Origin: Rodentolepis nana
Taxonomy: Eukaryota; Platyhelminthes; Cestoda; Cyclophyllidea; Hymenolepididae
Direction of reading: 5' to 3'
Length of the DNA: 14,911 nucleotides
NCBI GenBank assembly: GCA_900617975.1
Contig: UZAE01013292.1
Coordinates: 1-14,911, forward strand
Of this stretch, positions 1 through 9,061 are shown one piece after another. The notes beneath the pieces are model-generated. The model had not been told where the DNA came from. It saw nothing but the letters and a program-made list of their open reading frames with translations, and searched no databases. Positions within the stretch are counted from its first letter, which is position 1, and the number at the start of each line of letters is the position of its first letter. The translations under genes and the position numbers were made by a program.

Positions 1-59
1 TAGTTGGTTGGTTGGTTAACTAGCTAATTCTGCCCAGAGCTCTCATTCGCCGTCAGTCT

Positions 60-800
60 CCTGCTTTAGCTTGTTTCTTTGATATAGTAAGTAGTAAATA
101 GCAAGTAGCAAGTAGTTTATTTCCTCACTATCTCTACATCTAAGTATAAGAGATGGGTTCTTACCCTATTCGTGTCTTATGCGCTACAGATTTGTGGTTG
201 TGTTTTTACATGGTCTATTACTCTTGTGTGTATTTATATCAATTAATTTTTTGCTAGAAGTTTATTTAAATGANCTTATGCGCTACAGATTTGTGGTTGT
301 GCTTTTACATGGTCTTTTATTCTTGTGTGTATTTATATCAATTTATTCTTTGCTAGAAGTTAATTTAAATGAAGATGTAGATTAAGAATATCATGATGGA
401 GGCTAAATAAGTGTGGGTTTTGGCCTAGTTCTTTAAGGTTTGAATGATCTAGGTTTACTTATTTTTCTTTACTAGTTTTTTGTGTGTGTTATAAGTCTAA
501 CTAGGGGTGAGCAAGGATTGTTATATATGAATTTTTTCTTAGTCATTCGTTGAAGTTATAAAGTTGAAGAAATTGATGCCATTACTGCTAATTAATTTTT
601 TGCCAATTGAAAGCCAACTTTCTTCCTAAGAATAAGCAAGATTCAGTTATTTTAGACTGAATGTTTTCCCACTATGTAGAGATTGTTGTTAGATCGTCTT
701 ACGTTTCTAACATAAATTGTTGAAGTTTTACATATGACCATAGGCATATAGGTATAATTTATACTCTATTATGTATATGAGCTAGTTTTATAGGCTTTTG
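60..800 (-). repeat. Host repeat R, copy R0 (minus orientation)
   Basis: Read on the minus strand, this stretch aligns with 2262-2961 and with parts of 12531-13584. Shared blocks in order include CCTATAAAACTAGCTC, ACATTCAGTCTAAA, GGAAGAAAGTTGGC, TTAGCAGTAATGG, TTTCTTCAACTTTATAA, ACTAGGCCAAAACCCACAC, TTTAAATTAACTTCTAG and TAAGAACCCA. No protein is encoded. R0 is the uninterrupted copy: it lacks the L insertions of R1 and R2 and the S insertion of R2, so it serves as the empty-site reference. The family type is not recognised; it could be the non-coding part of an old transposon. The alignment was done by eye, so the ends are approximate. Confidence 0.75.
176..372. repeat. 98-bp tandem duplication flanking an N
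   Basis: Bases 176-273 and 275-372 are the same 98-bp unit, beginning CTTATGCGCTACAG, with six substitutions (about 94% identity). The single ambiguous base of the window, N at 274, sits exactly at the junction. R1 has only one copy of the corresponding segment. The duplication may be real, or it may be two haplotypes placed side by side at an assembly join. The small open frame running through it (179-385) is a by-product of the duplication and is not a gene. Confidence 0.9.
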
Positions 801-1341
801 GTTTGGTGAAATGATTGGAATGAAATTTGTGGGGCCTTATTATTAAGTTATTTCACTCTATTTCTGCAATTCAAATGAAATTATTTACGCTATTTTATAT
901 ATTGTGTTTTATTAGGTATATACTATTCATGCTAATATTATTTTCTCTTATTAGACATCCTTTTTATTTCTGTGATTTTTTAGTAATTAAATCTTTAATT
1001 AGTTGTAATATTTTGTTTCTTTTATATGGGAGTTTTGTATATATTAATGGTTTTTTTGTTTCGGTACATAGGCCAAATAGTAATTTTTATATCTACATTA
1101 GGCTACACGACTTTTAAATGTATGAGTATGTGTTATATTTGTGTCAACTTTAATTCGCCGCTCATTATTTGCAGAATTGGATAAGTGGTAGTCTTAATCC
1201 TAAGGTCATTTACAATGCGGAAATTGAATAGGTAAATTTTGATTAATGTGCACTGCAGAGAACGTGCGCAAGTTTATTAATCTGTACTAATAGCATATCG
1301 CTGCCAATAATTGAAATAGCCAAATGTGTTATCATATTCCT

Positions 1342-1398
1342 TTTATTATTCTTCTTCGTCGTCGTCGTCTTCTTCTTATTATTACTATTACGTTATTA
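1342..1398. repeat. Trinucleotide microsatellite (TTA/TTC/GTC)
   Basis: A compound run of TTA, CTT and CGT triplets, symmetrical around a central (CGT)4 block. Simple sequence repeat with no coding support. It is the main feature of the otherwise blank stretch 1120-1590. Confidence 0.85.
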
Positions 1399-1597
1399 TG
1401 GTTATTCTTTGAATAATGACTCCTCTTTCTGACTATCTCATTCATAGGTAGAATGTACTGCATGGATATATATGTTAGTTAGAAAATAGAAGTGATTGAG
1501 GATTTTGGAAAGGTCTGATGAATGTCTTGCATTACAGAGGAGTGGCTGAAATGATGACTACTCTGAGGAGTGGATGCATGTGCTAGTGCATATCTGA

Positions 1598-1870
1598 TTG
1601 ATCTTTTGGAAGGAGATTGGCGCGGAACGCCTCCACATCAACATTGAAGATGGCATTCAGATGCGTGATGTTTTAACCATCGTTGGCTGCCATTGGGAAA
1701 GCGGGTGCCGCCTGGTGGAATTTTCTCACTTGTCGAAAAGTACCTTGACTGATTGACCATCCACCAATTTCCTATGTGCAGGCAGTGCAGCTCAGTCTAA
1801 GAACGCCACTACGATTGGTGGCAAATCCTCCAATCTGGTGATTGAGAGCTCTAGAGCAGGAGTCCTTTGA
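1598..1870 (+). pseudogene. Exon-like remnant, two open segments, unknown protein
   Basis: Two adjacent open segments read more like protein than the surrounding DNA. The first (1598-1753, 52 codons to TGA) contains EIGAERLHINIEDGIQMRD. The second follows a good 3' splice signal (pyrimidine-rich TTTCCTATGTGCAG, ending at 1781) and runs from 1784 to a TGA at 1868-1870, with the core SNLVIESSRAGVL at its end. An AATAAA lies about 150 bp downstream. A weak 5' splice site (CTG|GTGGAA near 1714) could join them across a very short intron. I do not recognise the protein. It may be a terminal exon, a decayed gene or chance open frames; the lack of an ATG and the short length keep confidence low. Confidence 0.22.
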
Positions 1871-2017
1871 CTGCACCTTGATCCAATGACAACATTCGAT
1901 GGGACGCTTTCTCCTCTCCATCTCTTCACTTTTCCTGACCCATACCATACTGTCTCAATTTTCTTTGTTTTTGAATGCTCTTCCACGTTGCAAATTCTTG
2001 TTCTTCTTCTGTTGCTT

Positions 2018-2023
2018 AATAAA
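2018..2023 (+). promoter_or_regulatory. Possible polyadenylation signal AATAAA
   Basis: A canonical AATAAA follows a T-rich stretch and lies downstream of the exon-like open segment ending at 1870. It would make sense as the 3' end of that putative gene. AATAAA is common by chance in DNA this AT-rich, so on its own it is weak. Confidence 0.25.
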
Positions 2024-2261
2024 ACTGAAGATGAATGAATGACAATTATAGCATGGGTATATGGTATAATAATCGAAAATACTATAAAAGGAATCAATAA
2101 TCAGGCGGTAAATCAAGATCGGATATACTACCCAATAGAAGTAAAAAATAATTAACTAGCCACCTGTTAAAAGGCAACAGAAAGAAGAAAATGATCATTA
2201 CATCATGATTAGTAACTAAAAAATAATGACAATCTACTAGAGTCATTAAACTAGATCTTAA

Positions 2262-2961
2262 GAATTTAAAACCAGCTCATTTACCTAATGATGTATCAAC
2301 AATGCCTACACAGTCATGATCTAATGTTAAAATTCAAGAATATATGCCAGAAGTGTTTATTATCATGAGATGATCTAACATCTCTAAATGCTCTGAAAAT
2401 ATTCAGTCTAAATAAATTTATTCTTATTTATTTTTAAGAAAGTTAGCTACAAACTAACAAAATTTAATGAACGTTCCGGTTTAAAGGGATAATTCCATAT
2501 CGTTAAACTATTTTGGAACCAAATGACCACAGAAGCTTTTTCAGATTAGCGAACTTTCGAAAAATTCCAGTATCGGCATTAGTGTTATAAATTTTTTCAA
2601 CTTTATAAGCTCAACGAACACAGCCCATTAAAAACTCTAATAGAAATCTTACAACTAAGAAAGGAGTTCATATTTAACAACCCTTGCTCAGGCATATTTA
2701 AAATTATAAAACAAAAAACCAGTACAGAAAAATAAGTAAATCTTGAGCATTCAAATCTTAAGGAACTAGGTCAAAACCCACACTTATATGACCCAGATCA
2801 TGATAATCTTTATGCACTTCTCCATTTAAATAAACTTCTAGTAAAAATAAATTACTGTAAATAAACACGCAAAAATAATAATCTATGTTAAATTACAATC
2901 AAAAATCGTAAGAACCCAACTCTTAAATTTAGATATTACTACTTACTAAATCAAAGTAACC
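2262..2961 (+). repeat. Host repeat R, copy R1
   Basis: Direct-orientation counterpart of R0. It shares the same ordered blocks, for example ATTCAGTCTAAA near 2400, TTTTTTCAACTTTATAA near 2590, CCTTGCTCA near 2682, TCAAAACCCACACTTAT near 2770, TTTAAATAAACTTCTAG near 2824 and TAAGAACCCA near 2910. It is interrupted at 2962 by element L1. After L1, bases 3268-3278 resume the R0 sequence (GCTAAAGCAG). R0 and R1 together form a divergent inverted pair about 1.5 kb apart. No coding capacity is seen. Confidence 0.75.
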
Positions 2962-3263
2962 TGTAGCGGATTGCTACACCAATAAGCTAAGTAATCTCTA
3001 TGACAGATTAGGCTTCCCATACTAGCTAGGCTATCACCAAGCTATAGAGGGAAGAGGCGGATGATGAGCAATACGTTTATTCGGGATGTGACACGCCGGT
3101 TATGAGCTTAGGACGGAAGCTTTGTCTTTATAAACACGGAGAATTAGGTTTAAACAGAGGTTAATGATTAGTCACTGTTTGTACGGTCGCTATAGAAAGA
3201 GTTGTAGGCCGCACCTCCCAATCCTGACATGCGATGACACACAAAGTGATAACGTGTCCCACA
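2962..3263 (+). mobile_element. LTR-like element L, copy L1 (302 bp)
   Basis: The copy starts TGTAGCGGATTGCTACA and ends CCCACA, so it has TGT...ACA termini typical of an LTR. It is flanked by AACC at 2958-2961 and AACC at 3264-3267, a 4-bp target duplication. The R0 copy shows the empty site: its minus strand reads AAAGAAACAAGCTAAAGCAG where R1 reads AAAGTAACC, then L1, then AACCTGCTAAAGCAG. The left end carries its own 6-bp inverted repeat (TGTAGC/GCTACA). No ORF for gag or pol is present, so this is either a solo LTR or a short non-autonomous element. Family assignment is inference from termini, duplication and size. Confidence 0.75.
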
Positions 3264-3654
3264 AACCTGCTAAAGCAGTCCTATTGGCCAAAATTCTCAT
3301 TTTACAGAGACCAATGACTGCCGAAGTCATAATTCTTTTGCAATTAACAACACCATGATTTATAATATAATCCATATATTAGTTATGGATAAAAATAATC
3401 ATAAAGTAAAGTTGTCCGAGCTCACATTAAAAGCGTAAACAACCAAAATTCCATTATACTCCTTATTGAATTTTACCTTCAAAAAGTTAAAATAAAAAAA
3501 GCTCGATAAAAAATAATAAACCAACAACCAGAAAAAGACAATCTATGATTCTATTTAAGCTAAAATTGCAATATATGTACAAAACAAAAATTAAAAATAA
3601 AAACACGCGAGAATTATAGGTCAATATATTAAAAGAACAATTTGTACAGAAACC

Positions 3655-3992
3655 TGTAGAGGACTGCTACACTAGTAAAGCTTGACTCACTCAGAAATCT
3701 CTTTGGCAGAGTCTCCTACATCTATACCTAGACTCCCAGAACTAGATAAGCTATAGCCAAGCTATAGAGGAGACAGGCGTATAGCGCGGAACAGGTTTAT
3801 CCTGTAAGTATAACGTGAGTATAGCGTACACAGGGAGGTTAATCATAATCAGCACGGCGGATTAGGTTAAACAAACAGAGGCTTCTGGTTGGCCACTTGT
3901 TGGGCGGTTGCTGCACAGAGAGTTATACGGCCGCACCTCCCGATCCTGGCGTGCATGCATGAGAAGTCGCGTTAATCGATGACGTCCCCACA
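3655..3992 (+). mobile_element. LTR-like element L, copy L2 (338 bp)
   Basis: Starts TGTAGAGGACTGCTACAC and ends CCCCACA, flanked by AACC at 3651-3654 and 3993-3996. It shares several blocks with L1, L3 and L4, including CAGAAATCTC, GACTCCCAGA, AAGCTATAG, GGCCGCACCTCCC and the terminal ACGT..CCCACA. The sequence to its left (from about 3580) resembles the same part of repeat R that lies left of L1 (ACACGCGAGAATTATAG versus ACACGCAAAAATAATA), so L2 probably also sits in a diverged R copy. The minus-strand open frame at 3862-4050 is a chance frame across its right end. Confidence 0.72.
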
Positions 3993-4878
3993 AACCTAAT
4001 AATGTTACTAATAAACTTAAGTAGAAATTAATAATATAGAACTTGGACATCTTCCAACTCGAGTTTATGTAACTAATTCAGCATTTATTCCGGCAGTTGA
4101 AAGAATAATTAGTACAATAAAAACCATGTCTATAATGCAGCCCACATAATAAACACAATGGCAATAGTAACACACAGAAAGTACAATTTAAAAACCGACT
4201 TATGGATGGAAAAGTAATCAAAATGACTTCAATAAAAACATTAAAAGTTCCATTTATTGCCCAAAACCTGACATAAAAATAAATATAAATATTCATGATT
4301 TCAACCGAACAAGCCAAAGAACATTATATACTGCCCCTATTAATAAAATACTAATTGACGAATTACAATGTAACTATTGGAATTGTTAAAATTTGGTACT
4401 CGTAAAAATAAAAAAAGATGCTCTTAAGGCTAATCCACCCATCTAAGAGTTAATTCCACATAAAATAGCATAGGTCGTTGAAACGTATCACTCAAGCTTT
4501 ATAGGCAATGCTTCAATATCAAATAATGAATCCGGACTACTAAATGATATCAGAAATACTAGAAATAAAAATGTGAAGCTTTTAAAATCCTTTATTCTAA
4601 AATACGAAAGAAATCAGAGAAAGAAGAATTAGAAAAGAGAGGTTTATTGCCACCACTCTTAGGAGTAAAATTGTGAAGCCTAATTCAAAAAATCTCAATC
4701 AGATATCAGCGGATAATATACGAATCAAAGTAGTACCTCTATTAGAAAGCCGACAAACAGTATACCAAAAATGGTTAAGCTTTTGCATATTTGCCGATCA
4801 ATATGACAGTTGATGTCGTTGTAGAATATAACCCATAAAGGCTTCATCCATTAAAAGTAAGCTCAAAATAAAGCCTAC

Positions 4879-5003
4879 TTTTCAGACAAACTCCTTAGAG
4901 TTAGCAGAAAAAAATTAAAATAGATTTTTGCACCTCAAATATGCCAATAGCGTAAACACCAAGTGTGAAATAAATCTTTGGATAAATTCATTACCAAAGT
5001 CAA
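4879..5003 (+). repeat. Diverged direct repeat, copy 1 (pairs with 6029-6130)
   Basis: Begins TTTTCAGACAAACTCCTTAGAG and includes CCTCAAATATGCC and AATAAATCTTTGGATAAATTC. The same order of blocks recurs at 6029-6130 (TTTCAGTCACTCTTCTTAGAG, CCTCAAATAGCGTG, CATAAATCGTTGGATAAATT). Similarity is moderate with small indels. It is probably a fragment of another old interspersed repeat; the family is unknown. Confidence 0.5.
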
Positions 5004-5475
5004 TAATATCACACCAGTTAAAATTTTTATAACCATAAATAGAGAAATCATGAAACATCTAAATCAATAATAATTTAAAGATTAATTTACAGGAGACGAA
5101 AACCGGTAGCAATCGATAAAATTACAATTCGTTAGCTTAAATAACCTATTAGTAAAAAGCGAAAATATACGAAAATTATGCAAATAATCACACATAATAG
5201 AGAAAGAGTCTATATCAAACAGTTCTTGAACTTTGATAATAAAAAAATAATATCGAACCAACAATTAATGCGCAAATTAAATCTCTAATTACACATGTCC
5301 ACAATGTAGACAAACAAAAGCGCAAACACTAGTATGAAAGGTGGGATCATAACTTCTATTCATTACTTCTTCAAGCTAAAAATAGGAAGAGAACGAATGA
5401 AGAACCTAGTTTCATAGTCAAAATTAAATCCACCATGTGAAATGATGATATGAAGTTGAAACTAAACTTGTCTCT

Positions 5476-5509
5476 AAAAAAAGAAAGAAAAAGAAAAGAA
5501 AAAAGAAAA
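5476..5509 (+). repeat. Purine-only tract (A/G, 34 nt)
   Basis: An uninterrupted run of A and G in GAAA-type units. It is low-complexity sequence and could be the decayed A-rich tail of a retroposon, but no element body could be placed beside it. Confidence 0.7.
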
Positions 5510-6028
5510 TATTAATCTACCAAATATGGCAACTTCTCTAAGCCGAAATTGTCAAAACCCAGAAACATGACTGAATCGTAAAATACTCATCTCCCCTGTA
5601 TAAAATAATATAGTTGCTAAAATACATACCAATAGAAATTATCTTATATTTCACATAAATTAAAAAAGTGCTTAACCAGCAAAAGATGGACCAAATATTT
5701 GCCAACCCTAATTCAATCATCCTCACTTACCGCAAGTGAGCACTACTCATAGCATGTATTACAACACTTCCCACAAATCCAAACATGCCCATTTCAACTC
5801 CAATTTCACCTCCACTTCACCGAATTCTCCATTCCCTCCTCGTCATTTTAAGACCAAACTCATCAGTCTTCTACATAAATAATAAAAGAAATAGGATGCT
5901 AAGCAAAATTAAATTTTATTGAACTAAAAATTCTAGATAACTAAGAAAATTAACTCCCTAAAGAAGAGGATAGAAGAGGATAAAACCACATTCTAATTAG
6001 GGTAAATTAAGAACTAATAAACCGCCCA

Positions 6029-6130
6029 ATTTCAGTCACTCTTCTTAGAGTAGCGAGAATTAAAAAATAAAATTCTAACTCCTCAAATAGCGTGTGACAT
6101 AAATCGTTGGATAAATTTATTACTAAATTT
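6029..6130 (+). repeat. Diverged direct repeat, copy 2 (pairs with 4879-5003)
   Basis: Second copy of the repeat at 4879-5003, in the same orientation about 1.15 kb downstream, with deletions in the middle. The best conserved part is the GTTGGATAAATTTATTAC block near 6105. Confidence 0.5.
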
Positions 6131-6330
6131 AACTGAACTGAATACATAAAATTAATAAAAATACTCCTAATAAGGCTATAAGATTACGCCTTTGGAAACT
6201 AAAATACTCGCCCTCAAAACTTAACCTATTTATATCAGAAAAGCTAACTTTTCAGTTTATGTATAAAACAACTTAAAGTAAAAATAAATAACAGATAAAG
6301 AATTAATTATATGAAAAAATAAAGAAATAG

Positions 6331-6564
6331 AAACTTTCAAATGGTAGGCGTTTTGAGAGAGGAGGAAACATCAAAGTGACAAAAAGAAGAGAGGGGGAGG
6401 CAAACAGATAGAAAGGCAGAGAATAGCTAGGATAAGTACTGTGGAAGGGGTCGAATATGACATACAGTGGGGCCATGGTAGTTTGAAGTCAGAAGTCGAC
6501 TTTTTGCCGTATAAGTATACGTTGCCCAGGGTGCACCAAGTGGAGGTAAGTTATCGCACACCCC
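6331..6564 (-). mobile_element. SINE-like retroposon S, copy S1
   Basis: On the minus strand the copy begins GGGGTGTGCGATAACTTACC and runs through a 67-nt head (6498-6564) that is nearly identical in S2 and S3. A pyrimidine-rich middle shared with S2 follows, then a tail containing CAAAACGCCTACCATTTGAAA. The head has an internal hairpin (CGTATA, two-base loop, TATACG). S1 lacks the CAACTRAGGGACTAAT part of the tail found in S2 and S3. I could not settle its target duplication; candidates are A-rich on both sides. No tRNA-type A or B box was recognised, so the head's origin is unknown. Confidence 0.65.
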
Positions 6565-6832
6565 ACCTAAAAATATAAAAAAGAAAAGAATGTCAAACTT
6601 AAAGAAAAATGAGATTAAATAAAATATTACCTAAAATTTTGAAATGAAAAAAGAAAGTTTTAATAAAACTCTTGAAAAATAAAGAACCATTTACAAATTC
6701 ATGATGCACTCATAAAATAAAAGGAAATAAAAAGGAAATGAAATTGTATACATAAAAATTCTGATAAGTATGGATAGTCCAAAAAGTACTAATAATACTC
6801 AATATGTAATTAATTTATCAACGAGACTACAA

Positions 6833-6877
6833 AATAGTATACTATGCTATACTATTCTATACTACAGAATAGTATAG
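6833..6877. repeat. Overlapping inverted repeats, two alternative hairpins
   Basis: CTATACTATTCT (6847-6858) and AGAATAGTATAG (6866-6877) form a perfect 12-bp inverted repeat with a 7-nt loop. The same central strand (TATACTATT, 6848-6856) can also pair with AATAGTATA at 6833-6841 across a 6-nt loop. The two hairpins exclude each other. Function unknown; it may be an insertion or excision scar or cruciform-prone DNA. Confidence 0.8.
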
Positions 6878-7499
6878 AAAAAATGAAAGAAATTCAAATC
6901 CATGCCTAACTAATGGTCGATAGAAATGGTAACATACAACGGCAACAAAACCCTCATAAAAATAAAAGAATTAATGAAAATAATGGATTACTAGTCACCT
7001 CTGCAATCAAAATATATTAAACCAGCAAGACATCATTTGCACAATATTAAAATGGAACTAAATATCGGAAGTAAACATCTCTGTTCACCCTTTTCGTATT
7101 GATAAATGACCACATTAAATTAAGGCCAAAAAATGAGAAAAATCCCTAGATTTTATGGATGACCTTAATCCATATAAAAATATCAAAATAGATAAAAAAT
7201 AATACCATCTCTTAACCCATGTCCCAACCAATAAAGAAATCAATTATTAATAACCCGTAAATCACTGATAAAAAACAATAAATGGTAGTGCGATATGTGC
7301 TAAACTTAGGAAAGCTAATCAACGTTTAAGTCCAACATAATACAAGATACCATCAAGAAACAAAGACAAATAATAAATTGGATTTAATTCAAAAATAAGA
7401 TGAAATATAAAAGATAAATTTATTGCATTCATAATTTAAATCTCTCTTTATATCAATCATAAGTATATGAGAAGTAAAATAAGACTAGTAATTAATAAA

Positions 7500-8828
7500 T
7501 AGCAAGGAACGTATCATCCTTTAAAAAGCGTCCCGACTAAAGAAGTACTGGGCGAAATTGGTTGAGAAGGATGTTGATGACATTTCAGGTTGACCAGGTT
7601 AATTTATAAAGGCGCATTGGATAAGCCAACTTCAGATGAGCAATTGAATTATCAGGACATTTGATGTTTCGAATAGGGATTCCCTCAAACTTCTTCCCTT
7701 TCATCAACAATTGCTTCGTAGTAGAAATGTTGGTTATAAGTGGTCATGTGGTTTCCCATAAATCCTCTTCTCACTTTATTCCTGTAGGCCACATCGGCTG
7801 GACAAAGGAGTCTACCAGTTGACAGACCACCGTTGTGTCTGTTGTGGTTGATCCGCCAGTATCTCCTAATCGCGAATGAATTTTCAAATATGCATTTGGA
7901 AATCTTCAAGGCGCCTTGAAGCCATAAAGCTTACAAGTCTACTTCGGTTAGGTATTTCCAGGTGATTTGAAAGTGGATTTGAAGCATTTTCGAGTTACAG
8001 ATACACAAATAGAGTAGTAGGTAGCTGTAGTTCATTTAGCTAAAATATATTAACTTCTTGTACTGACTGGCGTGCAACTCCACCTCACCCATTTTATTCC
8101 GACTTCCAAAACGCCACCAACATTCGGTGTGTGCTGACTCGATTTAATTCACACTATTATCACTAAGTTCTCATTAAAAGCACAACCGATTGGGGTTATG
8201 GAGTGAAATTGGCGTTTTTCTCTTCATCTGCTATGCACGCCACATCGTTTTTTCTCATCCACGACTCCGATAAGTTTGAGTTCAAAGAGACTGGAGACAA
8301 ACTCCACGCAAAATGCACATAGATGGCTCGACTCCACATTAGGCCATCGTTTAAGGCATTGTGTTTCAAATTTTGATCTAATGGAGGAGACCCAAATTTC
8401 ACCTATATTTTGGCCAAAATTCTCAGTAGCCCGTATTCATATGCCACCTTTTGAACTTTTCATTGTTAGAAAGGTCGCAACTTAGTAAGGTCGCTTCAAT
8501 GGTTAACTTAATGGAAGTGTTGATTGTCTCTACAATGCCAACACAAATAATAAATTATTGCAACGAGAACGAGAAGAGTAGGGTAATCGGCTTCAATAGG
8601 ATTCAATTCTCTCATTTCAACAACGAATGCCCAAAAAACTAACAATCCATTGACAAGCACGAGATATTGGTTGAGTGGGTGATCGATAACGATAACTTGC
8701 TTCCAATCGGAAAGTTATGTAAATTTCAACATGAGTAGATGTTCTAGGGGTACTGGAGCAACCTACAAATGTTAAATACAGAAAGAAAAATTATATAAAA
8801 ATTTACATTTTAAATTTTTACAAACACA
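7500..8828. other. No confident gene; less AT-biased stretch with short open frames
   Basis: Composition is more balanced here than upstream, and several short frames are open: minus 7685-7909 (74 codons), minus 8196-8402, plus 8276-8485 and plus 8451-8642. The last three overlap one another on opposite strands and in different frames. None has a recognisable motif, start context or splice partner. The minus 7685-7909 frame contains NRHNGGLSTGRLLCPADVAY, which is not obviously low complexity, so a decayed coding sequence is possible but unproven. An 18-bp palindrome lies at 7904-7921. Confidence 0.4.
7904..7921. repeat. Perfect 18-bp palindrome
   Basis: CTTCAAGGCGCCTTGAAG is its own reverse complement. 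It is a possible dimeric protein-binding site or a chance palindrome. No repeat boundary was found beside it. Confidence 0.85.
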
Positions 8829-9061
8829 GGCGACTTCTTTTCAATTGAAAAATAAATTTGCGAAAACTGAGTTCACCTACCACTTCATATTGATCGGATA
8901 AAATACGTGATTAAGCTTCAATGCAAACGAAAAAAATCAATAAAAAGTGCATTCGCTAAATGATAAATTAACTAATGGAGTTTCTAATCTGAAAAGTCCC
9001 ATGGGATCAATGCTCCTTGATACCTAGCTTTAAATCTGCAAATGACAAACTTTTTAAAAAT
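8829..9061 (+). repeat. Interspersed repeat T, copy T1 (cut by S2)
   Basis: Shares ordered blocks with 14588-14760: TTTTCAATTGAAAA, CACCTACCACTTCAT/TACCTGCCACTTCAT, TTCTAAT..TCCCATRGGA and ATGACAAACT. The middle differs by short indels. The S2 element begins directly after the ATGACAAACT block, so T1 is the older host. No coding capacity is seen; the family is unknown. Confidence 0.62.

Larger units (their letters stand above)
3997..6330. other. AT-rich stretch with no recognisable gene
   Basis: About 2.3 kb of AT-rich DNA. The few open frames on the minus strand (for example 4078-4317, 5082-5264 and 5538-5726) have a biased composition rich in Phe, Ile, Tyr and Asn, as expected of random AT-rich sequence, and show no motifs. 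The stretch contains one diverged direct repeat (4879-5003 versus 6029-6130) and a purine tract at 5476-5509. It could be intronic or intergenic. Confidence 0.6.

Noticed and set aside
827..1117. 96-codon plus-strand frame, very hydrophobic
   Set aside because: Composition (Phe, Ile, Leu, Tyr) is what T-rich DNA gives by chance. There is no motif, no start context and no splice signal pair. It does not look like a membrane protein with loops.
3164..3375. Small plus (3164-3358) and minus (3190-3375) frames
   Set aside because: Both lie mainly in element L1 and its flank, overlap each other on opposite strands, and have no motif.
5859..5866. CTGATGAG on the minus strand, considered as a hammerhead ribozyme core
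   Set aside because: The required GAAA after stem II is missing and no helix III could be drawn.
6445..6465. GGGTCGAATATGAC, considered as a Pol III B box or tRNA T-arm
   Set aside because: No tRNA cloverleaf can be formed and the other S copies do not conserve it as a B box.
8196..8642. Overlapping short frames on both strands
   Set aside because: Three mutually exclusive frames, none with motifs. At most a decayed coding region, and none can be chosen.
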